DNA of 64,000 nt from Fluviirhizobium alvei (GCF_030551875.1 NZ_JAUOZU010000010.1:150523-214522); one strand, 5' to 3'. Positions 18,909 through 30,839 are shown, counted from the stretch's first letter. Numbers and translations: made by a program. Notes: a model not told the origin generated them from the letters alone.

Positions 18909-20051
18909 TCAAGCCTCCTTGCTGCCGCCGAAATTCGGATGCACGACAGCGCCGCCATGGGTCAGCATTGTCGCCTTGATGAGCTCGTCGTCGAGCTTGA
19001 GAGCCAGGTCCTTCGTTTCCTTGGAAATCATCGTTTCCAGGAAGGTCACGAGGTTCTTCGCATAAAGCAGCGACGCGGAAGCAGCAACGCGGCCGGCCAC
19101 ATTGGCATGACCGATGACCTTGACACCCTCGACATCGACCACTTCACCAGCAACGACACCTTCGATGTTGCCGCCGCGTTCGACCGCGAGGTCAACAGCC
19201 ACCGATCCGGGCTTCATCGACTTCAGCATCTCGCGGCTGACGAGACGCGGCGCCGGGCGGCCCGGAATGAGCGCCGTGGTGATGACGATATCCTGCTTGG
19301 CGATATGGTCGGCAACCAAGGCTGCCTGCTTCGCCTGATATTCAGCCGACATCGGCTTGGCGTAACCGGCTGCGGTTTCCGCAGCCTTGAACTCTTCATC
19401 CTCGACCGCAATGAACTTGGCGCCGAGCGAGGCAACCTGTTCCTTTGCAGCGGGGCGAACGTCGGTAGCCGAGACCACGGCGCCGAGACGGCGCGCGGTC
19501 GCAATGGCCTGAAGACCGGCAACGCCGGCACCCATGACAAAAACCTTGGCAGCGGGAACGGTTCCGGCTGCCGTCATCATCATCGGCATGGCGCGGTCAT
19601 ATTCGGCAGCCGCATCGATCACAGCCTGATAACCGGCGAGGTTTGCCTGAGACGACAGAACGTCCATCGATTGGGCACGGGTGATGCGCGGCATCAACTC
19701 CATGGCAAAGCTGGAAAGACCGGCCTTGGCCATGGTCTCGATGGCTGCTTCGTTGCCATAGGGATCCATGATCGCAATGACGACCGCGCCTGACTTGTAA
19801 CCGGTGACTTCGCCATCCGTCGGACGACGAACCTTCAGAACGACGTCGGCGGCTTTTGCATCGGCAGCCGTGCCGATCCGCGCGCCCATCTTCTCATAGT
19901 CAGCATCCGGGATACGGGAGGATAGACCCGCTCCCGCCTCGATGACGACATCGAGACCGAGCGCCTTCATCTTTTTCACCGTATCAGGTGACGCCGCAAC
20001 GCGCGGCTCGCCGGGGTCAACCTCCCGGGCCACGAAAACCAAACTGGTCAA
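18909..20051 (-). CDS. pntAA: NAD(P) transhydrogenase subunit alpha, NAD-binding part
   Basis: Soluble domain I that binds NAD(H); AlaDH/PNT fold with '[22 protein letters not shown]' near the N-terminus and '[31 protein letters not shown]' as the Rossmann motif. No ATG start fits. I choose TTG at 20051 (380 residues, starting Met-Thr-Ser-Leu-Val-Phe) because GGGAGA lies 6 nt upstream; another TTG at 20069 precedes that Shine-Dalgarno and so is less likely. First gene of the pnt trio; a TTG start may reduce its translation relative to the others. Confidence 0.93.
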   Translation of the reverse strand: MTSLVFVAREVDPGEPRVAASPDTVKKMKALGLDVVIEAGAGLSSRIPDADYEKMGARIGTAADAKAADVVLKVRRPTDGEVTGYKSGAVVIAIMDPYGNEAAIETMAKAGLSSFAMELMPRITRAQSMDVLSSQANLAGYQAVIDAAAEYDRAMPMMMTAAGTVPAAKVFVMGAGVAGLQAIATARRLGAVVSATDVRPAAKEQVASLGAKFIAVEDEEFKAAETAAGYAKPMSAEYQAKQAALVADHIAKQDIVITTALIPGRPAPRLVSREMLKSMKPGSVAVDLAVERGGNIEGVVAGEVVDVEGVKVIGHANVAGRVAASASLLYAKNLVTFLETMISKETKDLALKLDDELIKATMLTHGGAVVHPNFGGSKEA

Positions 20052-20130
20052 CGATTTTCTCCCAAACAATAGTCCCGATCAGGCTTCACCCGGCCAGACA
20101 TCGGTCCGGCCGCGATCGATCAAGCCATGA

Positions 20131-20352
20131 TCAGAGAATGAAGAAGCCAAGCACGTTCAGGACGATGAAGAGCAGCGTCGAGAAGAAGAAGCCAGCCTTG
20201 GTGAAGAAACCGGCGGCCATGCAGATCATCAAAATGACCAGCGCCATCGTGCCGTATTTGGCGGCATTGAGAAAGCCGTTATAGGTCTTCTCGTGCTCGG
20301 CATAGTCCATGGAAGCGCCCACTTCCACCGGTCCGGAATGATGTTCAGCCAT
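20131..20352 (-). CDS. aa3-type cytochrome c oxidase subunit IV
   Basis: 73-residue small membrane protein, recognised by 'MDYAEHEKTYNGFLNAAKYGTMALVILMICMAAGFF' and a C-terminal second hydrophobic stretch, as in the bacterial subunit IV of aa3 oxidase. GGGGAGAC precedes the ATG at 20352. It lies 79 nt upstream of pntAA on the same strand, an arrangement seen in Rhizobiales, so it may be co-transcribed with pnt although the core oxidase genes are not here. Confidence 0.87.
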   Translation of the reverse strand: MAEHHSGPVEVGASMDYAEHEKTYNGFLNAAKYGTMALVILMICMAAGFFTKAGFFFSTLLFIVLNVLGFFIL

Positions 20353-20534
20353 TAAAGTCTCCCCAAAGCAAATTGCAACGCCAGCCATTTCAACAGGCCA
20401 GGATTGGATCAGGTGAAAACCCTGACAATCCAGCCCGGACGCCATCCGGGATTACACAAAGCAATAGGGAATCGCAATGCAGCGAAAACCCTCAAACGTC
20501 ATAAAAACGATTATATGCGACACGAAAATGAAAA

Positions 20535-20562
20535 ATGCTCCGGGTGAGTGCACCCGGAGCAT
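20535..20562 (-). terminator. Rho-independent terminator of the TRAP binding-protein gene
   Basis: ATGCTCCGGGTG and CACCCGGAGCAT form a perfect 12-bp stem with a 4-nt loop. On the minus strand it is followed by a T-run (TTTTCATTTT). It begins about 20 nt after the stop at 20584 and separates that gene from the cox/pnt promoter region (20353-20534), in which I recognise no clear motif. Confidence 0.9.
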
Positions 20563-20583
20563 CTCTACGACCTTCGTATGATA

Positions 20584-22650
<2,067 letters not shown>

Positions 22651-22672
<22 letters not shown>

Positions 22673-23301
22673 ATGATGTTCGGCAGCATCCTGCGGAAGA
22701 GCCGATAACCAAGCAGCACACTGATTATGGCAAGGTAGAGGAGCGGTCGGGGCGGCCAGCTCTTCACGGCCATCAAATAATGGGTGATGCCGAGAAGGGC
22801 GATCGGATAGATTACCCAGTGCAGACGCGTCCAGTTGCGGCCCATCTTGCGGATCGAGGCGGCATTCGATGTGACAGCGAGCGCCAGAAGCCCGACAAAT
22901 CCCGTCATTCCGATGATGATATAGGGTCGCTTCATCAGATCGGTGGCAATCACCCCGAGATCCAGCCCTCTGTCGAGCAGGACATAGGTCGCCAGATGCA
23001 TCAGCGCATAATAAAAGGCGAGAAGTCCGAGCGCGCGGCGGAACCGGACGAGATTGACGCGGGTCAGCTCCCGCAGCGGTGTCACGATCAAGGTCAGGAT
23101 GAGAAAACGGATCGCCCATTCGCCCAGCAGATGTTCAAAGCTCTGGACGGGATTGGCACCGAGCGCATTGGTAGCACCCAGATAGAAATACCATGCCGCC
23201 GGGATGAGGCCGACGCCATAGATCACCCAAGGCGACACTTTCGCCAGCGCGCGATTGATGCGTCTTGGCAGATCGACCGGCTGAACGTTCGCGGTGGCCA
23301 T
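22651..23301 (-). CDS. msrQ: MsrQ, heme-binding membrane subunit of methionine sulfoxide reductase
   Basis: 216-residue membrane protein with about six helices and conserved His residues ('YALMHLATYVLL', 'RLHWVIYPIALLGITHYLM') as in the ferric-reductase-like heme b subunit YedZ/MsrQ. It passes electrons from the inner membrane to MsrP for repair of oxidised methionine in envelope proteins. Its ATG overlaps the msrP stop (ATGA). Confidence 0.93.
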
Positions 23302-24245
23302 CAGTAATTGACCTGCAGGTCCATGCCGGCATAGAGCGAGGCGACTTCGTCGGCATAACCGTTGAACATTTCGGTCTGACGCTTCTTGCCGCCGAAAAAG
23401 CCGCCGGAACCGATGACGCTCTCACTGGCCTGGCTCCAGCGCGGATGGTCCTTCGTCGGGTTGACGTTTGAGTAGAAGCCATATTCCTGCGGTGCCGCCG
23501 TGTTCCAGGCCGTCACCGGCTGCGTTTCGACAAGCGTGATCGCTTCGATCGACTTGATGGATTTGAAGCCGTATTTCCACGGCACGACCAGCCGCACCGG
23601 CGCGCCATTCTGGTTGGGCAAGAGATCGCCATAGATGCCGACAGCCAGCATGGTCAGCGGATGCATGGCTTCATCCAGGCGCAGCCCCTCACGATAGGGC
23701 CAGTCGAGCACCGGATAGAATGTATCGAGACCTGGCATCTCCTTCGGGCGTTGGGCAGTCCGGAAGGCGACATATTTGGCGCTGCCGAGCGGCTCGGCCT
23801 GTTTGATCAGATCGGCCAGCATGAAGCCCGTCCAGGGCAGCACCATTGACCAGGCTTCCACGCAACGAAACCGGTAGACCCGCTCCTCGAGCGCCATTTT
23901 CGCCATCAGATCGTCGATGTCGAACTCGAGCGGCTTGCCAACCATGCCATCCACCTTGATGGTCCAGGGACGCGGCTTGAAGTCCTTGGAGTTGGCCGCT
24001 GGATCGGACTTCGAGGTGCCGAATTCGTAGAAATTGTTATAGCTGGTGGCATCCTCGCGCGGGGTCAGCGGATCACTGACCTTGTAGTTCGATGCCTTGG
24101 CAGCAAGTGCTGCGTCCGCCGGCTGGTTTCCGATGCCGATCAGGCCAGCAGCCACCGCCCCGGTCACAAAGGTGCGGCGATTGAGATAGACACCATGGCT
24201 GGTGATTTCCGACGTCGGAACGCGGGGGAACTTGTAGCTTGGCAT
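23301..24245 (-). CDS. msrP: MsrP, periplasmic molybdopterin methionine sulfoxide reductase
   Basis: 314-residue Tat-exported enzyme: twin-arginine signal ([13 protein letters not shown]) and the molybdenum-cofactor sulfite-oxidase fold with the cofactor-ligating Cys in '[11 protein letters not shown]'. Reduces methionine sulfoxide in periplasmic proteins together with MsrQ. The ATG at 24245 has GGAGGG upstream; an in-frame start at 24272 precedes that Shine-Dalgarno. Confidence 0.95.
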   Translation of the reverse strand: MPSYKFPRVPTSEITSHGVYLNRRTFVTGAVAAGLIGIGNQPADAALAAKASNYKVSDPLTPREDATSYNNFYEFGTSKSDPAANSKDFKPRPWTIKVDGMVGKPLEFDIDDLMAKMALEERVYRFRCVEAWSMVLPWTGFMLADLIKQAEPLGSAKYVAFRTAQRPKEMPGLDTFYPVLDWPYREGLRLDEAMHPLTMLAVGIYGDLLPNQNGAPVRLVVPWKYGFKSIKSIEAITLVETQPVTAWNTAAPQEYGFYSNVNPTKDHPRWSQASESVIGSGGFFGGKKRQTEMFNGYADEVASLYAGMDLQVNY

Positions 24246-24360
24246 CGCGAGGCCCTCCTGACTGGCTGTCACGCCTTATACGCCGGATTGCCCGCGAAAG
24301 TTTCACACGCTTTGTCAATTCGCCGTGAGAGACTGGAACGCCCCTCTCACGCTTTCGACA

Positions 24361-24567
24361 TCAGCGGCGAAAACGGGAGCGGAGCCAGAACACGCCGAAA
24401 AAGGCGAGAATGATCGCAGCGCCAGCGGCAAAACCCAGAATCGGCGAGATCTTTCCAAGCGACAGCACGATCGACGGCATGAAATAGAGGCCGGCACAGG
24501 CCACCGCCAGGATGATGGCGGCGGCAATCGCATTGTTACGGGTCTGATTGTCGGCAGCCATTGGCAT
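24361..24567 (-). CDS. Small membrane protein, unknown function
   Basis: 68 residues with two predicted transmembrane helices ('AIAAAIILAVACAGLYFMPSIVLSL' and 'ILGFAAGAAIILAFFGVFWL') and a basic C-terminus (RSRFRR). I do not recognise the family. The ATG at 24567 shares its A with the TGA of the upstream GNAT gene, so the two form an operon; a GTG one codon earlier is possible. Confidence 0.7.
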   Translation of the reverse strand: MPMAADNQTRNNAIAAAIILAVACAGLYFMPSIVLSLGKISPILGFAAGAAIILAFFGVFWLRSRFRR

Positions 24568-25268
24568 CACTCACCCTTGTTCGTTTCACGAAGCGCCTTG
24601 AGCGACACTTTCTGGGAGCCATCCGAATTGAAGTTGGCCGGATCGAGCCAGGCTTCGAAAGCGGCCTTGATCGCCGGCCATTCGTCATCGATCATGGCAT
24701 ACCAGGCGGTATCGCGATTGGCGCCGCGCGAAATCATGTGCTTGCGGAAAACGCCTTCGAACGAAAAGCCGAGGCGGTCGGCGGCGACCTTGCTGGGCGC
24801 ATTCTCGTTATGGCACTTCCATTCATAACGACGATAGCCGAGATCTTCGAAAACATGGCGCGCCATGAGATAGTGGACTTCGGTCGATAGCGGCGAACGG
24901 GCCATGGCCGGGCCATGGGCCACACCACCCACCTCGACGACACCGTTGGCCGGATCGGCCCGCATGTAGTTTGCCATTCCAACGATTTCGCCGCTCTTGC
25001 GGTCGCGGAACACTTCGGTCAGCCATCCGCCCTTGGTCTGCACCGTATCGAGCCAATCGGCAAATTCGGTGGAGTTGGCGAAATCCGGAGCCGCAAAATA
25101 GGCAAGAAGCGCATTGGTGCCTTCTGCGCCGAGTGCCTTCCACAGGCTTTCCGCATGGCTGGCACGATCGTAAGGCTCAAGCGACACATAGCGCCCCTCC
25201 AGTGCAACCGGTTGCGGAGCAGGACGGGGTTTCCAGTTTTTCAAGTCTTCGGCCATGGCACGCTTCAT
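24567..25268 (-). CDS. GNAT family N-acetyltransferase (RimJ/RimL-like)
   Basis: 233-residue acetyltransferase with the layout of the RimJ/RimL subgroup: 'VALEGRYVSLEPYDRASHAESLW', 'GEIVGMANYMRADPANGVVEVGGVAHGPAMARSPLSTEVHYLMARHVFEDLGYRRYEWKC' and 'NENAPSKVAADRLGFSFEGVFRKHM'. Likely acetylates a protein N-terminus or small amine, target unknown. ATG at 25268 or 25256; neither has a strong Shine-Dalgarno. Confidence 0.88.
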   Translation of the reverse strand: MKRAMAEDLKNWKPRPAPQPVALEGRYVSLEPYDRASHAESLWKALGAEGTNALLAYFAAPDFANSTEFADWLDTVQTKGGWLTEVFRDRKSGEIVGMANYMRADPANGVVEVGGVAHGPAMARSPLSTEVHYLMARHVFEDLGYRRYEWKCHNENAPSKVAADRLGFSFEGVFRKHMISRGANRDTAWYAMIDDEWPAIKAAFEAWLDPANFNSDGSQKVSLKALRETNKGE

Positions 25269-25330
25269 TAGTTTCGGCCGGCGCCTTGTTCGTCGCCGAC
25301 CGGTTCGACATCTTGTTTCGAACTGTCTTA

Positions 25331-26044
25331 TCAGACGGCCTTGGCGCTGGCCACCGTCGTTTCGATATGATCGACGAGCGCATCGGCGAGACCGAGCCGA
25401 CCGGCGAGAAGGTCGAGATAGCCACGCTCGGCACGGGTATCGGGATCGATCGCAATACGGGAAGCGGTGAAGAGCTCCACCTTCTGGCTCTCCGTCACAG
25501 CCGCACCGACGATCGCATCAAGATCGACCGGATTGGAGAGTTCGGCGGCGAGAAAGGCTTCCGCATCGGCACCCAGCCCCGCAAGTTTCACCTTGCCGAG
25601 GATCGCTTCGCGTTCGGCATCGTCGATATGACCGTCGGCGCGGGCGGCAGCAATCATGGCGCGGACGAGCGTGACGGCGAAATCGCCATTGTTTGCTTCA
25701 TCCTCGACACCGAAACCGCTACCCGAGGGAGCAGGCAGGAGTTCGGGACCATTGCCCGCCGGAGCAGCCGGATCGACAGGCTGAGGCGCCTGGCCGGCCT
25801 GCCAGTTCTTGTAGGCCTGATAGCCGAGGCCAGCGATCGCGGCTAGGCCACCAAGCTTGAGCGCCGAGCCGGTGAGCTGACGACCCGTACCGGTACCCAG
25901 CAACACGGCGGCAATGGCTCCTGCCGCCAACGGATTGTCCTTCGCCAGTTGTCCGACTTGGCTGGCACGATCCTTCACCGTTCCGCCAGCACCGGGCACT
26001 TGCGAACCAAGGAATTGATCCAGCAGCTTCTTCGCGTCGAACAT
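25331..26044 (-). CDS. DUF533 / TerB-like domain protein
   Basis: 237 residues: N-terminal 'MFDAKKLLDQFLGSQ', a Gly/Ala-rich hydrophobic middle (about residues 39-80) that may insert in the membrane, then a TerB-like helical domain with the acidic 'RAMIAAARADGHIDDAEREAILGKV' EF-hand-like stretch. DUF533 proteins are widespread in proteobacteria and of unknown role. It is transcribed alone between GNAT and eda. Confidence 0.85.
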   Translation of the reverse strand: MFDAKKLLDQFLGSQVPGAGGTVKDRASQVGQLAKDNPLAAGAIAAVLLGTGTGRQLTGSALKLGGLAAIAGLGYQAYKNWQAGQAPQPVDPAAPAGNGPELLPAPSGSGFGVEDEANNGDFAVTLVRAMIAAARADGHIDDAEREAILGKVKLAGLGADAEAFLAAELSNPVDLDAIVGAAVTESQKVELFTASRIAIDPDTRAERGYLDLLAGRLGLADALVDHIETTVASAKAV

Positions 26045-26154
26045 CAGGGCCTCCTTCGGGCAAGTCTAGGGTTCGCCCAGAAGATAGGAACAATGCGACA
26101 ATATTACAAAGGGGCGATGTTCGGATTACAGAACATCTTTGCAGCTTCGATTTC

Positions 26155-26793
26155 TCAGCCCAGCAACTCGCAGGCTTCGCGCGCAAGCTTTGTAATGCCG
26201 TCCCAGTTGCCCTCTGTTACCATTGCCTTCGGCGCAACCCAGGAACCGCCGACACAGATGACATTCGGCAGCGACAGGTAGTCCTTGGCATTCTTGAGCG
26301 AGATGCCGCCGGTCGGGCAGAACTGGATGCCGGAGAGCGGCGACGACAGGGCCGAAAGATAGGGCGCGCCACCGGCCTGTTCGGCGGGAAAGAATTTCAT
26401 GACCGAATAGCCACGATCACGCACGGTCATCACCTCGGTGGCCGTCGCAGTGCCCGGCAACAGGGGCACATCGCTCTGGTCGGCCGCATCGAGGACCGAA
26501 GTTCCAGCACCGGGCGAGACGATGAAGCGGGAGCCCGCCTTCACGGCAAGATCCCATTGGCGACCATCGAGAACCGTGCCGGCACCGGCAACAGCACCTT
26601 CGACTTCATCGGCAACTGCCTTGATCGCATCGAGCGCGGCCGGCGTGCGCAACGTGATTTCGATGGCTTTCAGGCCGCCGGCCACCAGGGCGCGCGCCAG
26701 CGGGACCGCTGACTTTGCATCGTCGATGATGATGACGGGCACCACGGGCTGAAGCTTGAGCGTTGCCAGGAGATTGTCGGTCTTGCTGGTCAT
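26155..26793 (-). CDS. eda: 2-keto-3-deoxy-6-phosphogluconate aldolase
   Basis: Class I aldolase of the Entner-Doudoroff pathway, cleaving KDPG to pyruvate and glyceraldehyde-3-phosphate. The 212-residue product has the catalytic Glu45 in 'AIEITLRT' and the Schiff-base Lys133 in 'SVMKFFPAE'. Divergent from the YafY-type regulator gene, with 152 nt between them. Confidence 0.95.
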   Translation of the reverse strand: MTSKTDNLLATLKLQPVVPVIIIDDAKSAVPLARALVAGGLKAIEITLRTPAALDAIKAVADEVEGAVAGAGTVLDGRQWDLAVKAGSRFIVSPGAGTSVLDAADQSDVPLLPGTATATEVMTVRDRGYSVMKFFPAEQAGGAPYLSALSSPLSGIQFCPTGGISLKNAKDYLSLPNVICVGGSWVAPKAMVTEGNWDGITKLAREACELLG

Positions 26794-26906
26794 TGCGATC
26801 TCCGAGATTGGATGGCGCTCCCGGCGCCTTCGAATTTAAACCGATTGAATTCAGAGTCATAAATCCATTGACCACTCTTGTCGAGACAGAAACACCATTT
26901 CCTTTG

Positions 26907-26923
26907 CTGACAGTTTTTGGCAG
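26907..26923. promoter_or_regulatory. Putative YafY operator, copy 1 (upstream of yafY-like gene)
   Basis: CTGACAGTTTTTGGCAG lies 23 nt before the yafY-like start. Read on the minus strand it is CTGCCAAAAACTGTCAG, which matches copy 2 at 27649-27665 at 15 of 17 positions. Confidence 0.55.
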
Positions 26924-26945
26924 GATGGCGTGCAAAGGATCGGAC

Positions 26946-27662
26946 ATGTCCCGCAGCAGTCGTCTTCTTGATCTGGTGCAGATCCTGCGCCGTCACCGTT
27001 ACCCCGTTTCCGGCGCCTCGCTTGCCGGCGATCTCGGCGTGAGCCTGCGTACGCTTTATCGCGACATCGCCACGTTGCAGGCCCAGGGAGCCGATATCGA
27101 AGGCGAGCCCGGGCTGGGCTACATTCTCAAGCCCGGCTTCCTGCTGCCACCGTTGATGTTCACCGAAGACGAACTCGAAGCTCTGGCACTGGGCGCCCGT
27201 TGGGTGGCCAGTCGTGCCGATAGCGGTTTGGCATCGGCTGCCAGCCACGCTTTGGCAAAAATCGCCGATGTTGTCCCGGAGGATCTCAAGAGCCGGCTCG
27301 ACGCGACCAGCCTGCTCGTCGGCTCGACGGCCGGCCAGGTGCCCGACAAGGTGGACCTCGCCGAAATAAGGCGGGCGATCCGCCTCGAACGGATTGTCGA
27401 CATCGCCTATGCGGATGGGGCCGGCAACCTGACGGAGCGCCGGATCTGGCCCGTTGCGCTTGGCTATTTCGACAAGCTCCGCATGGTCGTTGCCTGGTGC
27501 GAATTGCGGAACGATTTTCGCCATTTCCGCACCGACCGGATCAGCGCCATCAAAAGCGAGGACAAGCGCTATCCTCGCCGCAAGACCGTGCTTCTCAAGG
27601 AATGGAAGCGCTCCTCGGGCATTCCGGATGCGGCATTCAAAACCAATGCTGACAAAAACTGA
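26946..27662 (+). CDS. YafY-family (HTH-WYL) transcriptional regulator
   Basis: 238 residues with an N-terminal DeoR-like winged helix ('[50 protein letters not shown]') and a C-terminal WYL-type ligand domain ('[28 protein letters not shown]...[16 protein letters not shown]'). Start at ATG 26946; an in-frame ATG at 26925 would also be possible. It is followed after 60 nt by the VOC and EVE genes, and the repeat present before both itself and the VOC gene suggests it controls itself and those genes. Confidence 0.9.
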   Translation: MSRSSRLLDLVQILRRHRYPVSGASLAGDLGVSLRTLYRDIATLQAQGADIEGEPGLGYILKPGFLLPPLMFTEDELEALALGARWVASRADSGLASAASHALAKIADVVPEDLKSRLDATSLLVGSTAGQVPDKVDLAEIRRAIRLERIVDIAYADGAGNLTERRIWPVALGYFDKLRMVVAWCELRNDFRHFRTDRISAIKSEDKRYPRRKTVLLKEWKRSSGIPDAAFKTNADKN

Positions 27663-27665
27663 CAG
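27649..27665. promoter_or_regulatory. Putative YafY operator, copy 2 (upstream of VOC gene)
   Basis: CTGACA-AAAA-CTGACAG spans the stop codon of the yafY-like gene and ends 57 nt before the VOC start. It is the near-identical inverse of the element at 26907-26923. Confidence 0.55.
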
Positions 27666-27722
27666 CATGTGTCGATAGATCCTTGCTTGCCGGCACAAGG
27701 ACCGGCGCGAAAGGATACGACC

Positions 27723-28091
27723 ATGACCCCCAATTTCAATTTGCTCTATGTTGCCGATGTGGAGCGCTCAAGCCAGTTCTACAACCAGCTGTTCGGCGCC
27801 AATCCTGTCGAACAGTCCCCGGGATTTGCTCTTTATGTTCTGCCCGGCGGCCTGAAATTCGGGCTCTGGAAGAAGGACAATGTCGAACCCGCAGCCACAC
27901 CTGCCGGCGGCTTCGAGCTCGGGCTGCCCGTACAATCCGATGCCGAAGTGGATCGCATCGCCGGCGAATGGCAGGATCGCGGCATTGCCATCCTGCAGGT
28001 GCCCACGACGATGGATTTCGGCCGGACCTTCACCGCCGCGGATCCCGATGGCCACCGCCTGCGCGTCTTCAGCCCGGCGAACCAGCCATGA
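27723..28091 (+). CDS. VOC family (glyoxalase/bleomycin-resistance-like) protein
   Basis: 122-residue vicinal-oxygen-chelate protein with two beta-alpha-beta-beta-beta units: '[21 protein letters not shown]' and '[29 protein letters not shown]'. Members isomerise, cleave or sequester small molecules; substrate unknown. Downstream of a YafY-type regulator, a common pairing in which the WYL regulator controls the VOC gene. The stop overlaps the next start (ATGA). Confidence 0.87.
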   Translation: MTPNFNLLYVADVERSSQFYNQLFGANPVEQSPGFALYVLPGGLKFGLWKKDNVEPAATPAGGFELGLPVQSDAEVDRIAGEWQDRGIAILQVPTTMDFGRTFTAADPDGHRLRVFSPANQP

Positions 28092-28507
28092 GCGCCTGGA
28101 TCGGGGTCGCCTCGGCGGACCATGTTGCCCGCGGCAAGGCTGGTGGCTTCATGCAGGTTTGCCACGGCAAGGCGGCGCCTCTGAGGCGCATTCACGCTGG
28201 CGATCATGTGTTCTACTATTCCCCAACCCAGACGTTTGGCGGCAAGGACCGGGTGCAAGCCTTCACCGCCGCCGGTATCGCCAGGGAGGGTGAACCCTAT
28301 CGCTTCGACATGGGGGATGGTTTCATCCCCCACCGTCGCAATGTCGACTGGTTGCCGACACGCGATGTCCCCATCCGGCCCCTGCTCGACCGGCTCGAAC
28401 TCACACGCGGGCAGGCTTCCTGGGGACAGGCTTTCCGCTACGGTCTCGTCCGGATCAGCGAGGCCGACGCCGACGCGATCCTCAAGGCCATGGAACCGGT
28501 CATCTGA
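28088..28507 (+). CDS. EVE domain-containing protein
   Basis: 139 residues starting '[46 protein letters not shown]', the signature of the EVE (PUA-like) fold that can bind modified bases in nucleic acid. Standalone EVE proteins of this small size are usually found with VOC or other metabolic genes and have no assigned role. Coupled to the VOC gene by a 4-nt overlap. Confidence 0.85.
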   Translation: MSAWIGVASADHVARGKAGGFMQVCHGKAAPLRRIHAGDHVFYYSPTQTFGGKDRVQAFTAAGIAREGEPYRFDMGDGFIPHRRNVDWLPTRDVPIRPLLDRLELTRGQASWGQAFRYGLVRISEADADAILKAMEPVI

Positions 28508-28579
28508 CTCCATGCAATGCGACCAAAAGCGCAGCGGTTTTCGTTGCGCTTTCCGGTCAAAGGCGCTATTTCCCCGGCC

Positions 28580-29521
28580 ATGAGCGCAGATCCGACCTCC
28601 CTTTCGACTTCACAAGCCGCGCCGTGGCACGTCGCGGCCCTCTATCATTTCGTTCCTTTTGCCCGCTTCCGCGAATTTCGCGAGCCCCTGCAGGCCTTCT
28701 GCGAAGCCAATGGCGTCGTCGGTTCGCTGCTTCTGGCACACGAGGGGATCAACGGAACCATTGCCGGCCCGCGCGAAGGGCTGGATAACGTGCTTGCCTA
28801 TCTGCGCGCCCAGCCGGAACTTGAAGGCTTGCAGCACAAGGAAAGCCTGGCATCGAAGAAGCCTTTCCTGCGCATGAAGGTGAAGCTTAAGAAGGAAATC
28901 GTCACGATGGGGGTCGAGGATTGCGACCCGCTGAAAGTGGTCGGGACCTATGTCGATCCCAAGGACTGGAATGCGTTGATCACCGATCCGGATACGATCC
29001 TGATCGATACCCGCAACGATTACGAGACCGCGATCGGCATCTTCAAGGGCGCCGTCGATCCCAATATCAAGACATTCCGTGAATTTCCGGCCTGGGTGCA
29101 GGAGAATAGCGGCCTGCACAACAAGCCGAAGATCGCCATGTATTGCACCGGCGGCATTCGCTGCGAAAAGGCCACGGCCTATATGAAGGACCAGGGCTTC
29201 GACGAGGTCTACCACCTCAAGGGCGGTATCCTGAAATATCTCGAGGACGTGCCGGAGGAGGAAAGCCTCTGGGAAGGCGCCTGTTTCGTTTTTGACGAGC
29301 GTGTTTCTGTGGAACATGGATTGCGCGAAGGCGGCCACCGCCTTTGCCGCGCCTGCCGCTATCCGCTGACCGCCGAAGACCTGGTCTCGCCCGCCTACGA
29401 GGCCGGCGTTTCCTGTCCGCACTGCATCGAGGTGCATACGGACGAAGACCGCAAACGCTACCGTGACCGCGAAAAGCAGATCGCTCTCGCCAAGTCACGC
29501 GGCCAGTCCCATCTCGGCTAA
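28580..29521 (+). CDS. trhO: tRNA uridine(34) hydroxylase (rhodanese-like)
   Basis: 313-residue enzyme of the YceA/TrhO family that hydroxylates U34 of tRNA using oxygen. N-terminal acylphosphatase-like domain ('[17 protein letters not shown]'), then a rhodanese domain with catalytic Cys in '[18 protein letters not shown]' and a C-terminal Cys-rich tail ('CRACRYPLT...SCPHC'). ATG at 28580 is chosen over 28517, which would add 21 residues without family support. Confidence 0.94.
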   Translation: MSADPTSLSTSQAAPWHVAALYHFVPFARFREFREPLQAFCEANGVVGSLLLAHEGINGTIAGPREGLDNVLAYLRAQPELEGLQHKESLASKKPFLRMKVKLKKEIVTMGVEDCDPLKVVGTYVDPKDWNALITDPDTILIDTRNDYETAIGIFKGAVDPNIKTFREFPAWVQENSGLHNKPKIAMYCTGGIRCEKATAYMKDQGFDEVYHLKGGILKYLEDVPEEESLWEGACFVFDERVSVEHGLREGGHRLCRACRYPLTAEDLVSPAYEAGVSCPHCIEVHTDEDRKRYRDREKQIALAKSRGQSHLG

Positions 29522-29540
29522 GAGCCACAAAGGTAAGACC

Positions 29541-30722
29541 ATGTTTGAAAGCCTCACCCTCGCCCCGCCCGACAAGATCCTCAGCCTGTCGGTGATGTAT
29601 CGCAACGATCCCCGCGCCGAAAAGATGGATCTCGGCGTCGGCGTCTACAAGGACGCGACCGGCGCGACGACCATCATGAAGGCGGTCCGGGAAGCGGAAA
29701 AGCGCCTCTATGACGGCCAGACCACCAAGACCTATGTCGGCATGGGCGGCGACGATGGCTTCAACAAGGGCATGATCAGGCTGGTTTTCGCCGACAGCGT
29801 TTCGGCCGACCGTCTCTTCTCCTGCCAGACCGCTGGCGGCTCGGGCGCTTTGCGCACAATCGCCGAACTTCTCAAGAAGGCCCGCCCCGACACGACCGTC
29901 TGGCTGTCAGACCCGACCTGGGCCAACCATGCACCGATCGTGCATGCTGCCGGCCTCAAGACCGCCACCTATCCCTATTTCGATGCCGCGACCGGATCTG
30001 TCCGGTTCGAAGCAATGATCGAAGGGCTGAAGAGCGCCAAGGCGGGCGACACCATTCTTCTGCATGGATGCTGCCACAACCCGACCGGCGCCAACCTGAC
30101 GCTGGACCAGTGGAAGATCGTGGCCGATCTGCTCGTCGAACGCGGCCTTTTCCCCTTTGTCGACCTCGCTTATCAGGGTTTCGGCGACGGGCTCGATGAA
30201 GACGCCGCGTCGGTGCGTCTCCTCGCCGGCATCGTCCCGGAAATGGCTGTGGCCTCCTCCTGCTCGAAGAACTTTGCCGTTTATCGCGATCGCGTCGGCG
30301 CTGTTCTGCTTCTGGGCAAGGATGCGGAAGCCACCAAGATCGCCGGCAGCCAGGCACTGTCGGTAACGCGCGTCCTCTATTCGATGCCGCCGGACCATGG
30401 CGCTGCTGCCGTCCGGATCGTGCTCGAAGATCCGGCCCTTTACGAAGCCTGGAAGACGGAACTTGAGGAAATGCGCTCGCGCATGCTCAACCTGCGCAAG
30501 GGCTTTGCGGAAGCGCTGCGCCAGCAGTCCAACTCCAGCCGTTTCGACTTCATTGCCGATCACCGCGGCATGTTCTCGCGTCTCGGAATCACCGAGGCAC
30601 AGGTCGATGCCCTGCGGGAAAAGTTCGGCATCTACATGGTCGGCGACAGCCGCTTCAATGTCGCCGGCCTGAAGGAAGACAAACTCGAAGATCTGGCAAA
30701 GGCTGTTGTCAGCGTGCTCTGA
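29541..30722 (+). CDS. Aromatic/aspartate aminotransferase (class I, subgroup Ib-like TyrB/AspC type)
   Basis: 393-residue PLP enzyme starting MFESLTLAPPDKILSL, with 'DLGVGVYKD' in the N-terminal arm, 'HGCCHNPTGANLT' and the Schiff-base Lys243 in 'SSCSKNFAVYRDRVG'. This resembles enteric AspC/TyrB and transfers the amino group between an aromatic or acidic amino acid and 2-oxoglutarate. The exact preference cannot be read from sequence. AGGTAAG precedes the ATG; a strong terminator follows. Confidence 0.92.
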   Translation: MFESLTLAPPDKILSLSVMYRNDPRAEKMDLGVGVYKDATGATTIMKAVREAEKRLYDGQTTKTYVGMGGDDGFNKGMIRLVFADSVSADRLFSCQTAGGSGALRTIAELLKKARPDTTVWLSDPTWANHAPIVHAAGLKTATYPYFDAATGSVRFEAMIEGLKSAKAGDTILLHGCCHNPTGANLTLDQWKIVADLLVERGLFPFVDLAYQGFGDGLDEDAASVRLLAGIVPEMAVASSCSKNFAVYRDRVGAVLLLGKDAEATKIAGSQALSVTRVLYSMPPDHGAAAVRIVLEDPALYEAWKTELEEMRSRMLNLRKGFAEALRQQSNSSRFDFIADHRGMFSRLGITEAQVDALREKFGIYMVGDSRFNVAGLKEDKLEDLAKAVVSVL

Positions 30723-30748
30723 GGCAATCTGGCTGATAATTTTCTCAG

Positions 30749-30770
30749 AAGGCGGGTTTAGACCCGCCTT
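30749..30770 (+). terminator. Rho-independent terminator of the aminotransferase gene
   Basis: AAGGCGGGT and ACCCGCCTT form a 9-bp stem with a TTAG loop followed by TTCTGT; it lies 27 nt after the stop. Confidence 0.88.
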
Positions 30771-30788
30771 TTCTGTATCCAACACATA

Positions 30789-30823
30789 TTGACAACTAGT
30801 TGTCTATATGGCAACTAGTTGTC
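30789..30823 (+). promoter_or_regulatory. marR promoter with two overlapping operators
   Basis: GACAACTAGTTGTC (30791-30804) is a perfect 14-bp palindrome, repeated with one change as GGCAACTAGTTGTC (30810-30823), centres 19 bp apart. A TTGACA at 30789-30794 overlaps the first copy. A third partial core, CAACTAGTCA, lies at 30846-30855 within the marR 5' coding end. This is the expected layout for an autorepressed marR gene. Confidence 0.75.
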
Positions 30824-30839
30824 ATATGGAGGATGCATA

